From Trema orientale (taxonomy: Eukaryota; Streptophyta; Magnoliopsida; Rosales; Cannabaceae), in contig JXTC01000399.1 of NCBI GenBank assembly GCA_002914845.1, positions 127,212 through 191,211 on the forward strand: 64,000 nt of DNA. Direction: 5' to 3'. Shown here piece after piece: positions 22,654-34,502 of this stretch (position 1 is the first letter of the stretch; each line of letters begins with the position of its first letter). The position numbers and the translations under genes were made by a program. The notes under the pieces were generated by a model. That model saw only the letters and a list, made by a program, of their open reading frames with translations, searched no databases and had not been told where the DNA came from.

Positions 22654-22838
22654 AAATGCTATGAGTTATTAGTAGTGCTCAGCACCACATGACGTTGCAT
22701 TTTGTTACTGGTTGATTGTAATTAATAGACTGAAAAATATATACGGAACTATTTGAAATGTAATTATAATTATAATTATCCAGTAACAGACTACCACATC
22801 ATATAGTATTGGGCACCACACAGTTTGATAACATTATT
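22654..22838. mobile_element. MITE, AATGCTATG family
   Basis: The ends, AATGCTATGAG and the reverse complement of TGATAACATT, plus the inner GGTAGT/ACTACC-like, TTACTGG and TAATTATAATTA blocks, match the element at 25972-26141. It starts about 80 bp after the wax gene's stop codon, so it may lie in the 3' UTR. Confidence 0.55.
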
Positions 22839-22980
22839 TTTTAAAAAAAAATTATTGTGCGATAATAATGGACCAATGCATAAACACCAAACTCTCTTAA
22901 AAGAACGAGTTACATTGAATAAATTAAGTACGTTCTTTTTTTCAAGTGGAATAGTTACTGTGTTTTTTTTTTAAAAAAAA

Positions 22981-23755
22981 AATTAATACGAAAAACTGGA
23001 ATTTATTCATCTGAAGAAACAAGAGAATCCATCTTCACAATCTCTTCCACAGGGCCAGATTCTACCCAAATCCTACAACAATTTATTTTAAGAGCATTTC
23101 TAGCAATACAATGTGCAGCATTATTAAAAGACCTATTAACATGAGAAAACAAATGATAAGAGTGAGGAGTAATAAGATCTCTAATATCATTAACTAGCAA
23201 ATCCACCTCAAGAATTGACTTGTGAAAGCCCTTAATCAGATTAATAGCAGCGAGACAATTGGATTCAACCATAGCCACTTCTAAACCAAAAAGAATAGTA
23301 GAGACCTATGCCAGCAAAACATCTTAACCAATCGCTATTGTTTTAAGGGATAATATCATTTTTATATCTTGCATTTTAACATTTTTGTTCAGTTTGTACC
23401 TTATATTTTGGTTATTATCAATATTGACCCTTAGATTTAATATTTGTTACAAAGTTATACTATGACACCAATTTAAAGCAGTTAATTTACCGAGATTATT
23501 TAATAAACTTATTCTCGCATTAGTTTTTATATGGTTTATTTTTAATTTTTTTAAATAGCATCTTGGTAAACAGCTCTAAATTGGTATCAGTGTATAAATT
23601 TATAACAGATTTCAAATCTAAAGGTCAATGTTGATAATAACCAAAACATAAGATACAATTAGAATAAAAAGTCAAAATACAAGATATAAAAGTGATATTA
23701 TCCCTTGTTTTAATAGCCATAGCCGTGATTCATCCCTCATGATGTTGCTTATATA
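22981..23755 (-). pseudogene. RNase H domain and 3' end of a LINE, split by a MITE
   Basis: On the minus strand an open segment (23278-23003, 91 aa) resembles the plant RVT_3-type RNase H at the C-terminus of LINE polyproteins: VESNCLAAINLI, a DIRDLI helix and SHVNRSFNNAAHCIA, whose N-x2-AH matches the usual N-x2-AH-x-LA signature. The frame continues upstream through stops to about 23340, then across the inserted MITE (23347-23704) to about 23755. After the stop comes a short 3' UTR and a T-rich run on the + strand, consistent with a poly(A) tail. It is a dead fragment just downstream of the wax gene. Confidence 0.7.
23347..23704. mobile_element. Mutator-type MITE with perfect 9-bp target duplication
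   Basis: Arms of more than 120 bases, starting GGGATAATATCA(T/C)TTTTATATCTTG, pair with the right end. TTGTTTTAA repeats exactly on both sides (23338-23346, 23705-23713). A 9-bp duplication with long terminal inverted repeats points to Mutator-like (MULE) mobilisation. No transposase is present. It interrupts the LINE RNase H remnant. Confidence 0.85.
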
Positions 23756-23957
23756 TATTATAGGGAAATTCAAGTATTGGAGGAGCAAAAACCCTCCTAA
23801 GTAGGTGTTTTTCTTTTTTCTTTTTTAACTGAGATTTAATTTTAAAAAAATTTGCTATAATATGCTCGTACCACAAAGTAACATTATCCCATATCCGTTC
23901 CATATTTTTAGAATCTGTTAAAAGACGCTCGAAATACTCAAAACAAGGGGAAAAAAG

Positions 23958-24205
23958 GCATGATCTTCACTCACAAAAAAAAAAATCTAAAATCTGGAAA
24001 ATCAATAGGAGAGATGAATGAGTACAAAAAAATACGAAAAACACTAGAGACATATGATGAGAAACATCCTGTGGAGATAGATACAAAATATAGAGGAGAG
24101 AGAGGATGAAAGCCTAGGGATAAATGATTTAAAGATCGAGCATCATATGCAAATCTTATTGTTGTTGATATTGGATTTTTTTTTTTTTTTGAGTGAAGAT
24201 CATGC
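23958..24205. repeat. Inverted repeat, 248-bp unit
   Basis: GCATGATCTTCACTCA followed by an A-run at the left end is matched by its exact reverse complement preceded by a T-run at the right end. The interior is noncoding. No target duplication was identified; it could be a small MITE or a chance-stabilised foldback. Confidence 0.5.
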
Positions 24206-24473
24206 TTTTCTTTTCTTTTTTCCCTTTTTCTTGTGAGCAAAATGTCCATTTTTATTTAATTTTTTTTTTACTAGATTGTGTTTTTTAAAAACATAAATAA
24301 ATAAATCCTAAAAACATGGGAAGAATATAGGATAGTTTTACTATGTGGTAATTAGCATGTTATAAAATTATATATTTTTTATAAGACGTCTAATTACAGC
24401 AAAAACCCCTTCTATGTGTAAGAGAATTTTTGCCCTTCTTATACTAGAACTCTCCATAATATATATATATATA

Positions 24474-24735
24474 GGGCCATAATCCAATAAATTATTTTTT
24501 TAACCTATCTATAGGTATTTATTTTAGCCGTTGGATAATTATCTAATTGCTACCATGATTTGAGTAGTTAGAAAAAAAAATAATAATAAATACACATTAT
24601 TTAATGCTCATTCTCTCTCTCTCTCTCTATCTATCTATCTTTTACTATGAAAAAAATGTGCGTGGTAAATAAATTTTAATTGGGTAAAATAATATATGTA
24701 GATAGGTTAAAAAAAAAACTACTAGATTGGTACCA
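24474..24735. mobile_element. MITE, (TA)n-associated family, third full copy
   Basis: It has the left motif GGCCATAATCCAATAAAT, then AACCTATCTATAGGT and AGCCGTTGGAT; the right end mirrors this as AGATAGGTT...CTAGATTGGTACC. (TA)n runs flank both sides. The interior contains a CT/ATCT microsatellite at about 24612-24641. Confidence 0.65.
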
Positions 24736-25403
24736 ATATATATAATATGTTAATAAAAAACATTAATCGTAGAATACCATTAAAATAAATAAATAAATAA
24801 ACCATGACGTTTTGCCTTTTAGCCCCCCTCCCCCCAACATAAAAAAATACCTTTTTAGTAATAAAGCAGTAATTTAGACCAATGAATGGTTTATAACATG
24901 TCAAGAATTCAACTATAATAGACTTTAAACACACAAAGTTCCTTTTTTGACCTATATTATCTAAATTCAAAAGTTAAAAATATTTACATCCAACATTTTA
25001 ACTCTAATTTTGATTGTATATGATTTGAAAGGAAAAATGCAAATAGAAGCAGCGACAAAGCCAAAAAAGTTTTCTAGAGGGGGAGGGGGGGAGGGGGGAT
25101 ATAAACTAAAATTATTTTAGCAAATTTTGAAGCACATTAGTCAACATAGACTAATATAAAATTAAAAAGAGTATTTGAGGTGAGTTCAAAGAAAATTATT
25201 AAAAGTAAGGGAAAAATTTAGTATTTCAAAATAATATAAGTAAAGTTCAGAAATTTTTAAAAAATAAGTGGTTCATATTAGAGGCATTATTGAATTTTAT
25301 TTTTTTTAAAAAGGCAATAAAATATAATTATAAAAATTCATGGGGGCAAATAAAAGACAAAACTAAAATTTTCAAATAAAATTTGGGTAAATAATATAAT
25401 TTA
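24736..25403. other. AT-rich stretch with a G-run
   Basis: Nothing coding was recognised. A GGGGGAGGGGGGGAGGGGGG tract at about 25079-25099 is the only notable base composition feature. Confidence 0.4.
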
Positions 25404-25515
25404 NNNNNNNNNNNNNNNNNNNNNNNNNNNNNNNNNNNNNNNNNNNNNNNNNNNNNNNNNNNNNNNNNNNNNNNNNNNNNNNNNNNNNNNNNNNNNNNNN
25501 NNNNNNNNNNNNNNN
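25404..25515. other. Assembly gap (112 N)
   Basis: Undetermined bases. The gap falls inside the foldback MITE whose right half starts at 25516, so hairpin sequence probably hindered assembly. Confidence 0.95.
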
Positions 25516-25628
25516 GAATCTGTATATAAATAGATTCTCCACAGATTCCCGTTATTCCCCACAGATTCCCATCCAACGATAATTAAGGCATGACCCTACG
25601 TAGGAACGCCCCTACCGTAGCCATCCCC
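25516..25628. mobile_element. Right half of a Mutator-type MITE
   Basis: This matches, in reverse complement, the left two thirds of the complete MITE at 39190-39361, including CTACGTAGG, the ATTCTCCACAGATTCCCG block and the terminal CCGTAGCCATCCCC. The other end is in the gap. Confidence 0.85.
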
Positions 25629-25971
25629 ATTTATTATACATACAGTTCTTTTTTTTTTTTGAAATTGAGAATATAACTAGTTAAATAGTTAAAATTTTAA
25701 TGATTTTTCGGTCTTTTTAAGGCTATATGGGGTGTCAATATAATCATTTTTGTCCAAAGGGTCTTTCCTCTATTCTTGTCTACACACCTATGTCAATACC
25801 AAAAGAAAAAAAAAGGGTGATAAATCAGTTTTTGTGAAGAGATTTTGAATATTTGAGTTTGAATCCATGACGAAAGACACATTGTTAGATCTACAGTAGT
25901 GTTACCAACGAATTTGTTGAGCTAAGTTAGTGTCATTCCATTTCATTGGTTTATAACCAATCATATTTGAG

Positions 25972-26141
25972 CAATGCTATGGACACTAGTAGTCTATTAC
26001 TACAATGACGTGTTTGTCTATCGTTGGATGATTTTAATTAATAAACTGAATTCTGGGCCCACATAAATTATAATTATGATTAACTTGTGACAAATTAACA
26101 CATCATGTAGTGTTGGGTACCAATAATGTTCATAGCATTAT
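25972..26141. mobile_element. MITE, AATGCTATG family, second copy
   Basis: The termini CAATGCTATGGACA and TGTTCATAGCATT(A) are inverted repeats. Internal ATTACTACAATGACGTG and the matching CATCATGTAGTG block pair as in the copy at 22654. No coding content. Confidence 0.65.
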
Positions 26142-26548
26142 TCTATTTTCTGGGACATCAACTATGTACTATACACAATATCTATGAATAAAAACTTGAG
26201 ATAATAGGGATGGCGATTTTAGGTTGAGTAACATTGATGTTGGAAACAAACAACAAACTGTTCCAAGAACCGAATTTAATGAGTGGTAGTCCATGTATTT
26301 ACGCCACCTCAACATGAATTAAATTTTAACACATATGGAAAGCATAACAGCATTATTATTAAGTCAATAGTAGCGACAGCCAACTACTACCCTCTTTCGA
26401 GAAAACATCCATTAAGATATTAAATAAAACTTAATAATGGTGTCCAGCACAGGTACCTAATTTTGTCACATCCCGCACTACAGTATAGTTACATGTAAAT
26501 CTACTAATGTCAGTGAAATAATACTAAAGAAGTATATGGTACTTAATG

Positions 26549-26738
26549 ACGTGGTAGAGTGACTAGGACTCTCAACTCTTAGCAATAAGGGTTTGGATTC
26601 GAGTAGCTCCCACCGCATTAGACTGCCAACCATGATACGTCCAGTAGTTAGGCTCCCATAAATGTGGCTTAGAATTATCTAAAGTACGTCACCGTCTTAC
26701 CTTATTAACCCTTTTTCTTAGCAAAAATTACAAAAGTA
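26549..26738 (+). mobile_element. Older tRNA-derived SINE
   Basis: A box-A-like segment (GACGTGGTAGAGTGACTAGG) and a box-B-like GGTTTGGATTCGAGTAG are followed by a tail ACCCTTTTTCTTAGCAAAAATTAC. A degenerate duplication flanks it: AGTATATGGTACTTAATG (26531) against AGTATACGATACTTGATA (26739). Confidence 0.65.
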
Positions 26739-26946
26739 AGTATACGATACTTGATATGTTATAGTCGACTCTCTCATGGTGGCAAGCATTATTTGCTGGT
26801 TGTTTATGTTCGGTAGCTAACACTCAAAACGCCTCTTACAATCTTTCTCTTTTATATTTAGTGTCCACGAAGGTTTTTGTCGACATTGGGAATATTAAAA
26901 TGGATGTAAATTTACATGATGTAAATAGAGACAAGCTTTTTCTTGA

Positions 26947-27075
26947 TTTTTTTTTTTCGATAGAAAATTAGTTTCATTAAAACGGAGAATGAAGCGAACA
27001 GCTTATAACCGTAACTGAAACAAACAGCTAACAACTGAAAAACAAGACAAAACCAACAGTCGCTCGAACAAATTC
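26947..27075 (-). mobile_element. 3' end of a LINE
   Basis: Reading leftwards the sequence ends ATGAAACTAATTTTCTATCG followed by an A-run, the usual look of a plant L1-type 3' UTR and poly(A). The preceding ~100 bases (CAGTTGTTAGCTGTTTG...) are noncoding. No reverse transcriptase part was found next to it. Confidence 0.5.
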
Positions 27076-27117
27076 ATATTAAAAGAGAGGCAGATAATAA
27101 GTCTGTTTGCATGAGAC

Positions 27118-28772
27118 TGTTAACTCCATAAAATTGGAGTTATCTTGTGCTAATTTGCCTAAAATTTTGTTATGTTCTTATCTAAATTAAGTTGTTTCAA
27201 TTACTTTTCTTATTGTTTTGATGTTTTATTTGTTTGTGTTGATAAGAGAATGAAATAAAAGTATTTGATGTAAAATAAGACGAATTTGTGCCTCACAAAT
27301 GGGTCTTTTAAACATTAGAATTGAAGTTGAATTCGATACAGTCGTAACGCAATGAAAATGAGGCAAATCAGAGCTCAAACGAAGAAATGACTTATTCGGA
27401 AAGCCGAGGCGCCAAACCCGCAGAAAAGTGGCACTGCAGCGGCAACTCTCTGAAAGTTTTGGCGCTGCAGTGCTAAAAAGGGCACTGCGGCGCCACCTCC
27501 TACGTCCTAGGTCAATAATTGAGGGCTGAGATCAATTTTTTGACGATCCAAAGGCCCAGATTCGGCCTGCCTTAGTTTTACACGAGCCACTTCCTTAAAA
27601 CCCTATCTTTGGGGTTAAAAGAGGAATGTTGGGATAGAGAGAGAGAAGGTGGCAGCCATAGAAGGAGAGGAAGAAGAGGAAGAAGAAGATGATTACAAGC
27701 TCCAAGCCTCCATTTCTTGATTTCCTTTATAACATCAACACCACTCTTTGTTCATACTGTCTTTTCTTTATTTTCTTGTGAGTTTTTCTTTGTATTTTTT
27801 ATATTTAGAGAGTAGAATAGTTGAGAGCAAATCCTAGAGAGAGGATTCAAAAGAGCAAGGACCAACCTTGGAGGAGGAGCTTGACAACCTCCATGACACT
27901 TTCAAGCTTTTTTAAGGGGGAATTCTTTAACTTTTCTCTCTTTGATTTTGTATTTCTTGAATTAATTGGATTATAATGTTATTATTCTTAATTTATATTA
28001 TAAATTAAATCTTTCTTTGTCTAGTTTTACTATGTGAACCAACCTAGTATCTTTTGTTTGGTTATTTCTCTTTTCTTTCATTAATCTAATCCATTATTGA
28101 GTTATTTGTTTTACCTCATGCTTATCGCTTCTATTTAATTGATCACTAAATAACTTGTTGAGTGAAACCTTTATGAACTTGGAAAGGGGAATTTAGATTT
28201 GAACATAGGTAGAATAATATAGGATCACCTAATATGGAGTGAGTTTGTATAGGATAGGAATATACTTATGTGACTTGTGCAACCTTTATGTGAGAATAAC
28301 TAAACTTAATGAATCTAGTCAATTTATATTAGGAGTAACATATTAGCTTGTCTAGGTGTTTTCACTTATATCTTGGAAAGGAGTTTGTGAATACATTTGA
28401 ATTCTTGGTTAACAATTCTAATGGATTAATTAATGTAAAAGGGAAATTGGAAGATCGTGTGTTTAAAGGATAGTTGGGGAATTAGTAAACCTAGACATTT
28501 TTCTTATTGCTTGCTTTCATTTATTTTGCATGATAGTGTAGTTTCTTTTATTTTATTTCTTTAAAATCTATATTTCGGTTTTTTGGATAAAGTTAGGATT
28601 GACCAATTTTAATAAGCTTAGACTTAGTAATCAATCCCCGTGGGTTCAACATTCTAACTCCTAAATCTAATCCCCGTAGGTTCAACATTCTAACTCCTAA
28701 ATCTATATTATTTGTGACCATGTGCACTTGCACGGGAGTGTGTGAATTTATAGTTTCACATTCCAACTAACA
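27118..28772 (+). mobile_element. Noncoding LTR-retrotransposon remnant (solo LTR or leader)
   Basis: The region starts TGTTAACTCC and ends CCAACTAACA. It includes a GC-rich patch (27400-27510) with repeated GGCGCTGCAG/GGCACTGC motifs, a purine-rich stretch, and near the end AATCCCCGTGGGTTCAACA and ATGTGCACTTGCAC, motifs common in LTR or leader regions of plant Ty3-type elements. No coding sequence and no target duplication were found, so the ends are guesses. Confidence 0.4.
28633..28704. repeat. 36-bp tandem duplication
   Basis: Two copies of AATCCCCGT(G/A)GGTTCAACA...TAAATCT lie head to tail with one difference. Confidence 0.9.
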
Positions 28773-30553
28773 ACCTTGAGATAGAGGGTTTTTACAAAGT
28801 GTAAATCTGAATATATGAAGCCTAAACAATGGCTTATTCAGAGGAAAATGATCTAACTATCTAGTGTTTAGTATATGAAACTGAATCCAATCCCATCTTC
28901 ATTATTTTGAGATATATTTATATGGGGTGATGAGTCATCTTTCTGGAATATTACAGTGGTGGTGAATCACCTTCTTGACATACTGTAGTGGAGTGGGTGA
29001 TAGCTATTGAGAATGGGTTGAATAAGTCAGGAGTTGCTGGAGTTATCTGATACCTGTGATGTTCCAGAATGTCGCATTATCCTTAATAATTGGCATGAGC
29101 TGAATTTAGATTTTTCCATGCAAGCTGTTTGGCCAAAAAACTTAATGGTCCTACGAACTACTTTCTTTGTCTAGGACAACTCGTTATTGGTATTTTGACT
29201 AACGAGCTCTTTCCGTATAGGAGGTGAAAGATTTACGTCTAACAAGTTGTTTTGATACTTTATTGTAATAACTAATATAGCTGAATGATCAGTACATTAG
29301 TTCATATATAAAGTATATAATCGGATTTACCCGTATAAAAACTGATATACAAACTACCAAATGTAATAGTTAATGTATTCGATAGTTTACCTATAAAACG
29401 AATATAATAATAATTCCTGAAATGAAGTGTAGAAAATATCCCACCGCTTCAAAAAATTCCAATAAGATTGTTTTCAACATTCCTCTTTCCATTAGATGGC
29501 TTTTAAGAAAGCAAAGAGGCGAGCTGATCATTTACGGTTTACCTATAGAAAGGAAAAATATAAATATTTACTCAAATGAAGAGTTCAGAAAAAAAGACGT
29601 TTGCTAAGAATACTCTATTACGTAATCATCATATCCTCACAGAATTGTGGATCCAACATTTTAACGTACAAGTTAAATTCACTTTCCATCAGTATGTGAT
29701 AATATTCTAATCGACGATGAAGATAATATTGAACCTGGTCATGTCCTTGATTTCTAAGTGTTTCTAAGCTCTTGTTTCAATAAGCTCCTAAAGTTCGGTT
29801 TAGAAAATAGTATGAGTCAAACAATGATAATGCATTACAATAATTTTGCTAAAGAAAAATGTGAAAGAGGGTGGCTAAATTTGCGCATACAAGACTACTT
29901 TTCCTTTTTCATAAAAAGCATATACAACGCTATTGGGTTATTTTAGAGGAAAAAATCTACAATTGAATTTTTAAGAAGTCTATGAGTCTCTGAGAAAGAG
30001 AGAAAGCATAGTTGTTAAATTGGGGTTATACTCATATCAAGTCCGAATGTAATACTGAAATAGTGAAATCCATGCGAAAGATCAATCAATTAACATACTT
30101 TATGGAGAATAGAAAATAAATAAATATAATTGGAGAATACAAATGTGTAGAGATGAGAGAGAATATAAGAATCATGATTTTGCGGTTAATAATATAGATG
30201 AATGAATCTATGAGAATATGAAGACCAAGGATATTATAGAGAATTCTACGTGATGATCCTCTCTCCTAACTAAGAGAGAATACTTGTTTATAGAATAAGA
30301 TATCAATCATAAAATAGGATTTTAATTAATAGAAAATATATACCAGATAATATACTAACATAGTCGGGTAATAATGACTTTACTTGATTTTGTCTAATAT
30401 GGTATAAGTATCTCGCTAATTAAATATAAATTAGATTTTTTCTGAAAGTTACGATCCCAACTATTTATATATATGACAAAGATAAATGAACTTAAAAATG
30501 AGGTCAACGAACTTTGGGCATAACATTTACGTGGGCTACTCCTATGAACCTAC
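28773..30553. other. Unassigned AT-rich sequence
   Basis: Only short frames of about 60 aa without recognisable motifs occur. No repeat boundaries were resolved. Confidence 0.4.
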
Positions 30554-31038
30554 GGCTCATTTAATAAGCAGGATTAGATTGGACTGGAATAGATTATTAA
30601 TTGGGATTGGATTAGATTGAAATAAATTGAATTGTCTAGTCCTATACTGTGTTTGGTGCAGCACAGGAGTATAATATAAATACATAATAAAAAATTTCTT
30701 AATAGAGTTTTAGTCATATTTTAATTATAAAATAAGAAAATATATATTTCATATACAGTAGAGATAAAGATAAATTGTAGTCAAATAAATAATTATATTT
30801 TGCATTTATTTTGAAAAAATATGATGTGTATAAAAGATTCATTATAAAAAAATGAAATGTAGTATTTAAAGGAAAAACTTGAGATAAAATGTATCTTAAG
30901 AAAAAATTATCCAAAAAAGTTTTCAAGGAAAAAAAAAAAAAAAAAAAAAACCTCATCAATTAGTCCAGTCTCCCTCAAAAGCTCAAACAAGGGACTAGAG
31001 TCCAATCCCATGAGCTAATCCAGACCTCCAAACGAGGC
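30554..31038. mobile_element. Probable MITE with GGATTAG-type inverted ends
   Basis: The left end, GCTCATTTAATAAGCAGGATTAGATTGG, pairs imperfectly with the reverse complement of the right end, CCTCGTTTGGAGGTCTGGATTAG, and GGGATTGGA repeats occur in both arms. The middle is AT-rich with a long A-run (30930-30950). No target duplication is clear. Confidence 0.4.
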
Positions 31039-31042
31039 AGCC

Positions 31043-32975
31043 TCTAAGGGATAAAAAAATGCGTCTAGAAAACGGCACAACATCTTTAGGGTCCCCCAAA
31101 CAGAGAGAGCAAGTAAGCAACTAAAGGGACTATTTAATTTTATGCTTAGTCATGACATTGATGCGTAACAACTTAAAAAGTAGTGGTCCAAGATACACAG
31201 TTGAAGCCTCAAGAGACCAGAAAGGGCATACACATTTACAAACCTCTAGAACCTTAGAAAGAGACCCATTCATATCACGATGATATTAATTCCAATCACC
31301 AATGTGTCATTGTACTCACTTCCCAACACTAAAACAGGAGGGAAAAAGAAGAAAAGGAAAATCATTTGTCGATAGTACCTTTAAGTATATTATGTATGTG
31401 TTAACAAATAATAAATGTACTAGTTGAGCATTATGCAATTGGGTACAAAAATTATTCTATCCATAGTAAATGTTTGGACAAAATACCTTATGGTATCTCT
31501 ATTTTTTATGATAGTATTCTTTTACCCCACTCACATTTTATTTTTCACCTATGCTCTTTAATTTTTACAAATATGGTGTTGTTTTGCCCTAATTTTCATC
31601 AATATTATGTCAGTTTGTTCCAATCAACATGCAACAGTAGAAACCTATTTACGTTTGTGATTAGGGTAAAATATGGTTGCGTTAGAAATACTCCTAGCTA
31701 AAGGAGTTTTGTTGGATTAATGACATTTGGAGAAATGCAATTGAAAAAATTTATTTTCTTCCATCATTCTCGATTCCTAGTGCAAAAATTCTCCCAATTT
31801 CTTTGGTTATACCAATATGGGTAGATATGAAATTTTTTTATCTATTTCTTCCTTCCCATTTAGCCTATCTCATATTTGACATTTAAAAAAGACTTATCAT
31901 TCTAATATCATATGGTACTTTTCCACAAGTATTTCTAAATTATTTTTTAATGATAGAGATATTCCTACACTTTCGCGATAATATGAGGGGAAAAAACACT
32001 AGAAGTATTTATTAATGTCAAGTTTACAGTGACATCACATGAACTAAAGGCATGTTTACTAATATAATTGTAAAAGGAAAATTGTTCGGTGAAAAATAAG
32101 AGTAACTAAAACCTAATTGTTATCTATTTCTAATTTCACTAATTATGTGAGTGCTTGACCAAAGTTTATCTCCTAAATATGGAAGTCTACATATGAACGG
32201 AAATGGAACGTTTCCCTTATTCCATTCTCAGTATTGTTTTAGGCCTAAATGTACTTACATCAACACCCTTTGAGATTCAAAAGATCTACACAAATACTCT
32301 CTCATTAGTCGAGCCTTAGGAAAAGAAAAATTCAAAGAAATTAGAATTTCGTTCGATGAGAAATTGTTGTTAAAGAAACAATTTATTAATTGAATTAAGA
32401 GAATATATAAGACAGTAAAATTTCTTTATTTTTTTCGTCTTTTCACAACCATAGTTGGCCTTGCTATAAATATTCTTATTCAGGAAGCGTCATTGTAATA
32501 TTGACATAATACATGGGGTGTCTTTTCTCTCATTATTATATTATATTAGAATCGTATACTTTTTTGATCTCGACAGCTCTGACGTTATAAATACGTACTT
32601 ACCGCCTAAGCCGTTGTTGTAGCACACTAGCACTTACAAGAGATGTGAATTGAATTTGATTCAAGCTAGCATCTTATGTACATTCTGTAGATTAAATTCA
32701 GTGGGAAAGAGGATCTTAACTCGACTCGAAAGAGCATCACACTACTATCTATGACTATATGCTTGAAAGGCCTTGACGAGATGGTGATTTGTAGTCCTAA
32801 CGCCCTACCGTAGATAAAAGTCTTTGGTGGCGATGTCCACATATCTTTGTCATTTGGCTATCTTATTCTTAAGTCTTAGTGGAGATGTGTATGATCCAAT
32901 TGGATTTTGCATAAGATTCACATAGTGGACCACAAGACAAAATACAAAGGACCCCAGTGTGTGAACCGTCAGAGT
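31043..32975. other. Unassigned AT-rich sequence
   Basis: No gene was supported. The longest open frames lack conserved motifs and are interrupted by stops. Confidence 0.4.
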
Positions 32976-33117
32976 TTTCTTCTTTTTTTCACAGCAATTA
33001 CAGTGCCAATCTGAACTAGAGTGGGCCTCTCTTACTTCAACTTGGGTTTCTTCTTTTTTTCACAGCAATTACAGTGCCAATCTGAACTAGAGTGGGCCTC
33101 TCTTACTTCAACTTGGG
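32976..33117. repeat. Perfect 71-bp tandem duplication
   Basis: Two adjacent copies (32976-33046, 33047-33117), apparently identical, each begin TTTCTTCTTTTTTTCACAG and end CAACTTGGG. A piece of the unit (CCACTTCAACTTGGGTAG) recurs near 33193. Identity implies a recent duplication or an assembly artefact. Confidence 0.9.
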
Positions 33118-33573
33118 TAACTTAGTTTGACAGTTTCTTTTTTATGATATTCAATGATACTTTGTGTCAAACTACAACTTCAGTGGGGGGGGCCACTTCA
33201 ACTTGGGTAGAATCAAATGTTCACTATTTGACCTCATGCTTAATCATTGCACTTCCACAGCTGTTTCCATGTAACTTGAGAAATCTAACCCCCAAATCTC
33301 ACACGTGAGTCTGTGTTTCTGATCCCAAAAATATCTTCCCAAAAATATCTTCTGTTAAGCAGTCGACTTGATTTAATGTTTCATATCAAACTTGTGGCAT
33401 GTGATCCTGTATATTATTCATGTGTAGTTAACACTAGGGGAATTAAGGATAGTACAACAAAAACAAAAATTAATTTTTGAAAAGTATGAACTTTCGATAT
33501 TTTCAAGTTAACAACCTAGTATGTAGTCACTTAAAGATTCCTAGATGACTTTGTAACACAGTTATTACGAATT

Positions 33574-34494
33574 ATGGATTAAAAAGTCACGATATTTGTC
33601 GACATTATCGCGATAATATCTGTATTTTAAAGTCTGAATATCGATATAGAGTGGAAAGATATTTTTTCCCGTGTATTCGTGAAATATCCGTAAAATATCG
33701 ACAATATCAAAGATATGTCGATATTGGTAAAATGTCGGTAAAAAATGAGTTAATATTGAGATATTTACGGACATTGTCGCGACAATGTCATCGATATTTT
33801 GAAATGTCAATAGAAATGTCAAATTTTTTTCCAAGTTTTCTTTTTTTTTTCTTTTTTTTAAATAAAAATTGGTAATAAAGAATACAAAAATAAATCATAG
33901 TTCTCTTTCTACGGTTTATCGATAAAGTTTTAGAATTATTTGTATTTAATGAAAATATTTGCACTACTTGTATTTATTATTTTGGAATCTCTACAAAGGA
34001 CCCTCATAAAATTTGAAAAAAAATATGGTCTAAGACAGGAATTTCTCTTATAACTTTCAACCCTATTGAAACTCGTTTTGGTATTGAATGTATTTGAACT
34101 GTTCTATGTTATTAATGATTTTTATTTATTTTCAATGTAACTTAAAACTAGATGTAATTTGTAAGGTATTTATATGAGATATATTAAATAAAGTAGTATG
34201 ATATATATGCTGATTTTAAAATTATTCTATAAAATAAAATTCAATTATTTTTCTACTATATACGTATATTTTATTGTTTTATCAAGTATAAATAGGTTTT
34301 GTTTTTAAATAAAAACTTGTATAAATTATGCAATATCACTTGTTTTAGTATTTTTAGAATTTTTCTTGAAAATTTTGAATTTTAAGATAAATTTCGATAA
34401 TTTCTCAGAATATCTTCGATATCGACAATATCTTTGATAATATCCGTAAAATAAAACCTCGACATCGATATCACACCAACATTTTAATCCTTGG
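33574..34494. mobile_element. Nonautonomous hAT-like element rich in GATATCGATAT motifs
   Basis: The left end ATGGATTAAAAAGTC and the right end, read in reverse complement, CCAAGGATTAAAATGTTGG are imperfect inverted repeats. TACGAATT (33566-33573) and TACGAATC (34495-34502) form a 7/8-matching 8-bp duplication, as for hAT elements. Both ends are dense in ATATCGA, GTCGATAT and TTATCGCGATAA motifs. The 921-bp body holds no transposase. Confidence 0.7.
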
Positions 34495-34502
34495 TACGAA
34501 TC

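Noticed and set aside
25820..25950. Possible further SINE (GAGTTTGAATCC resembles box B)
   Set aside because: No convincing box A, tail or target duplication was found.
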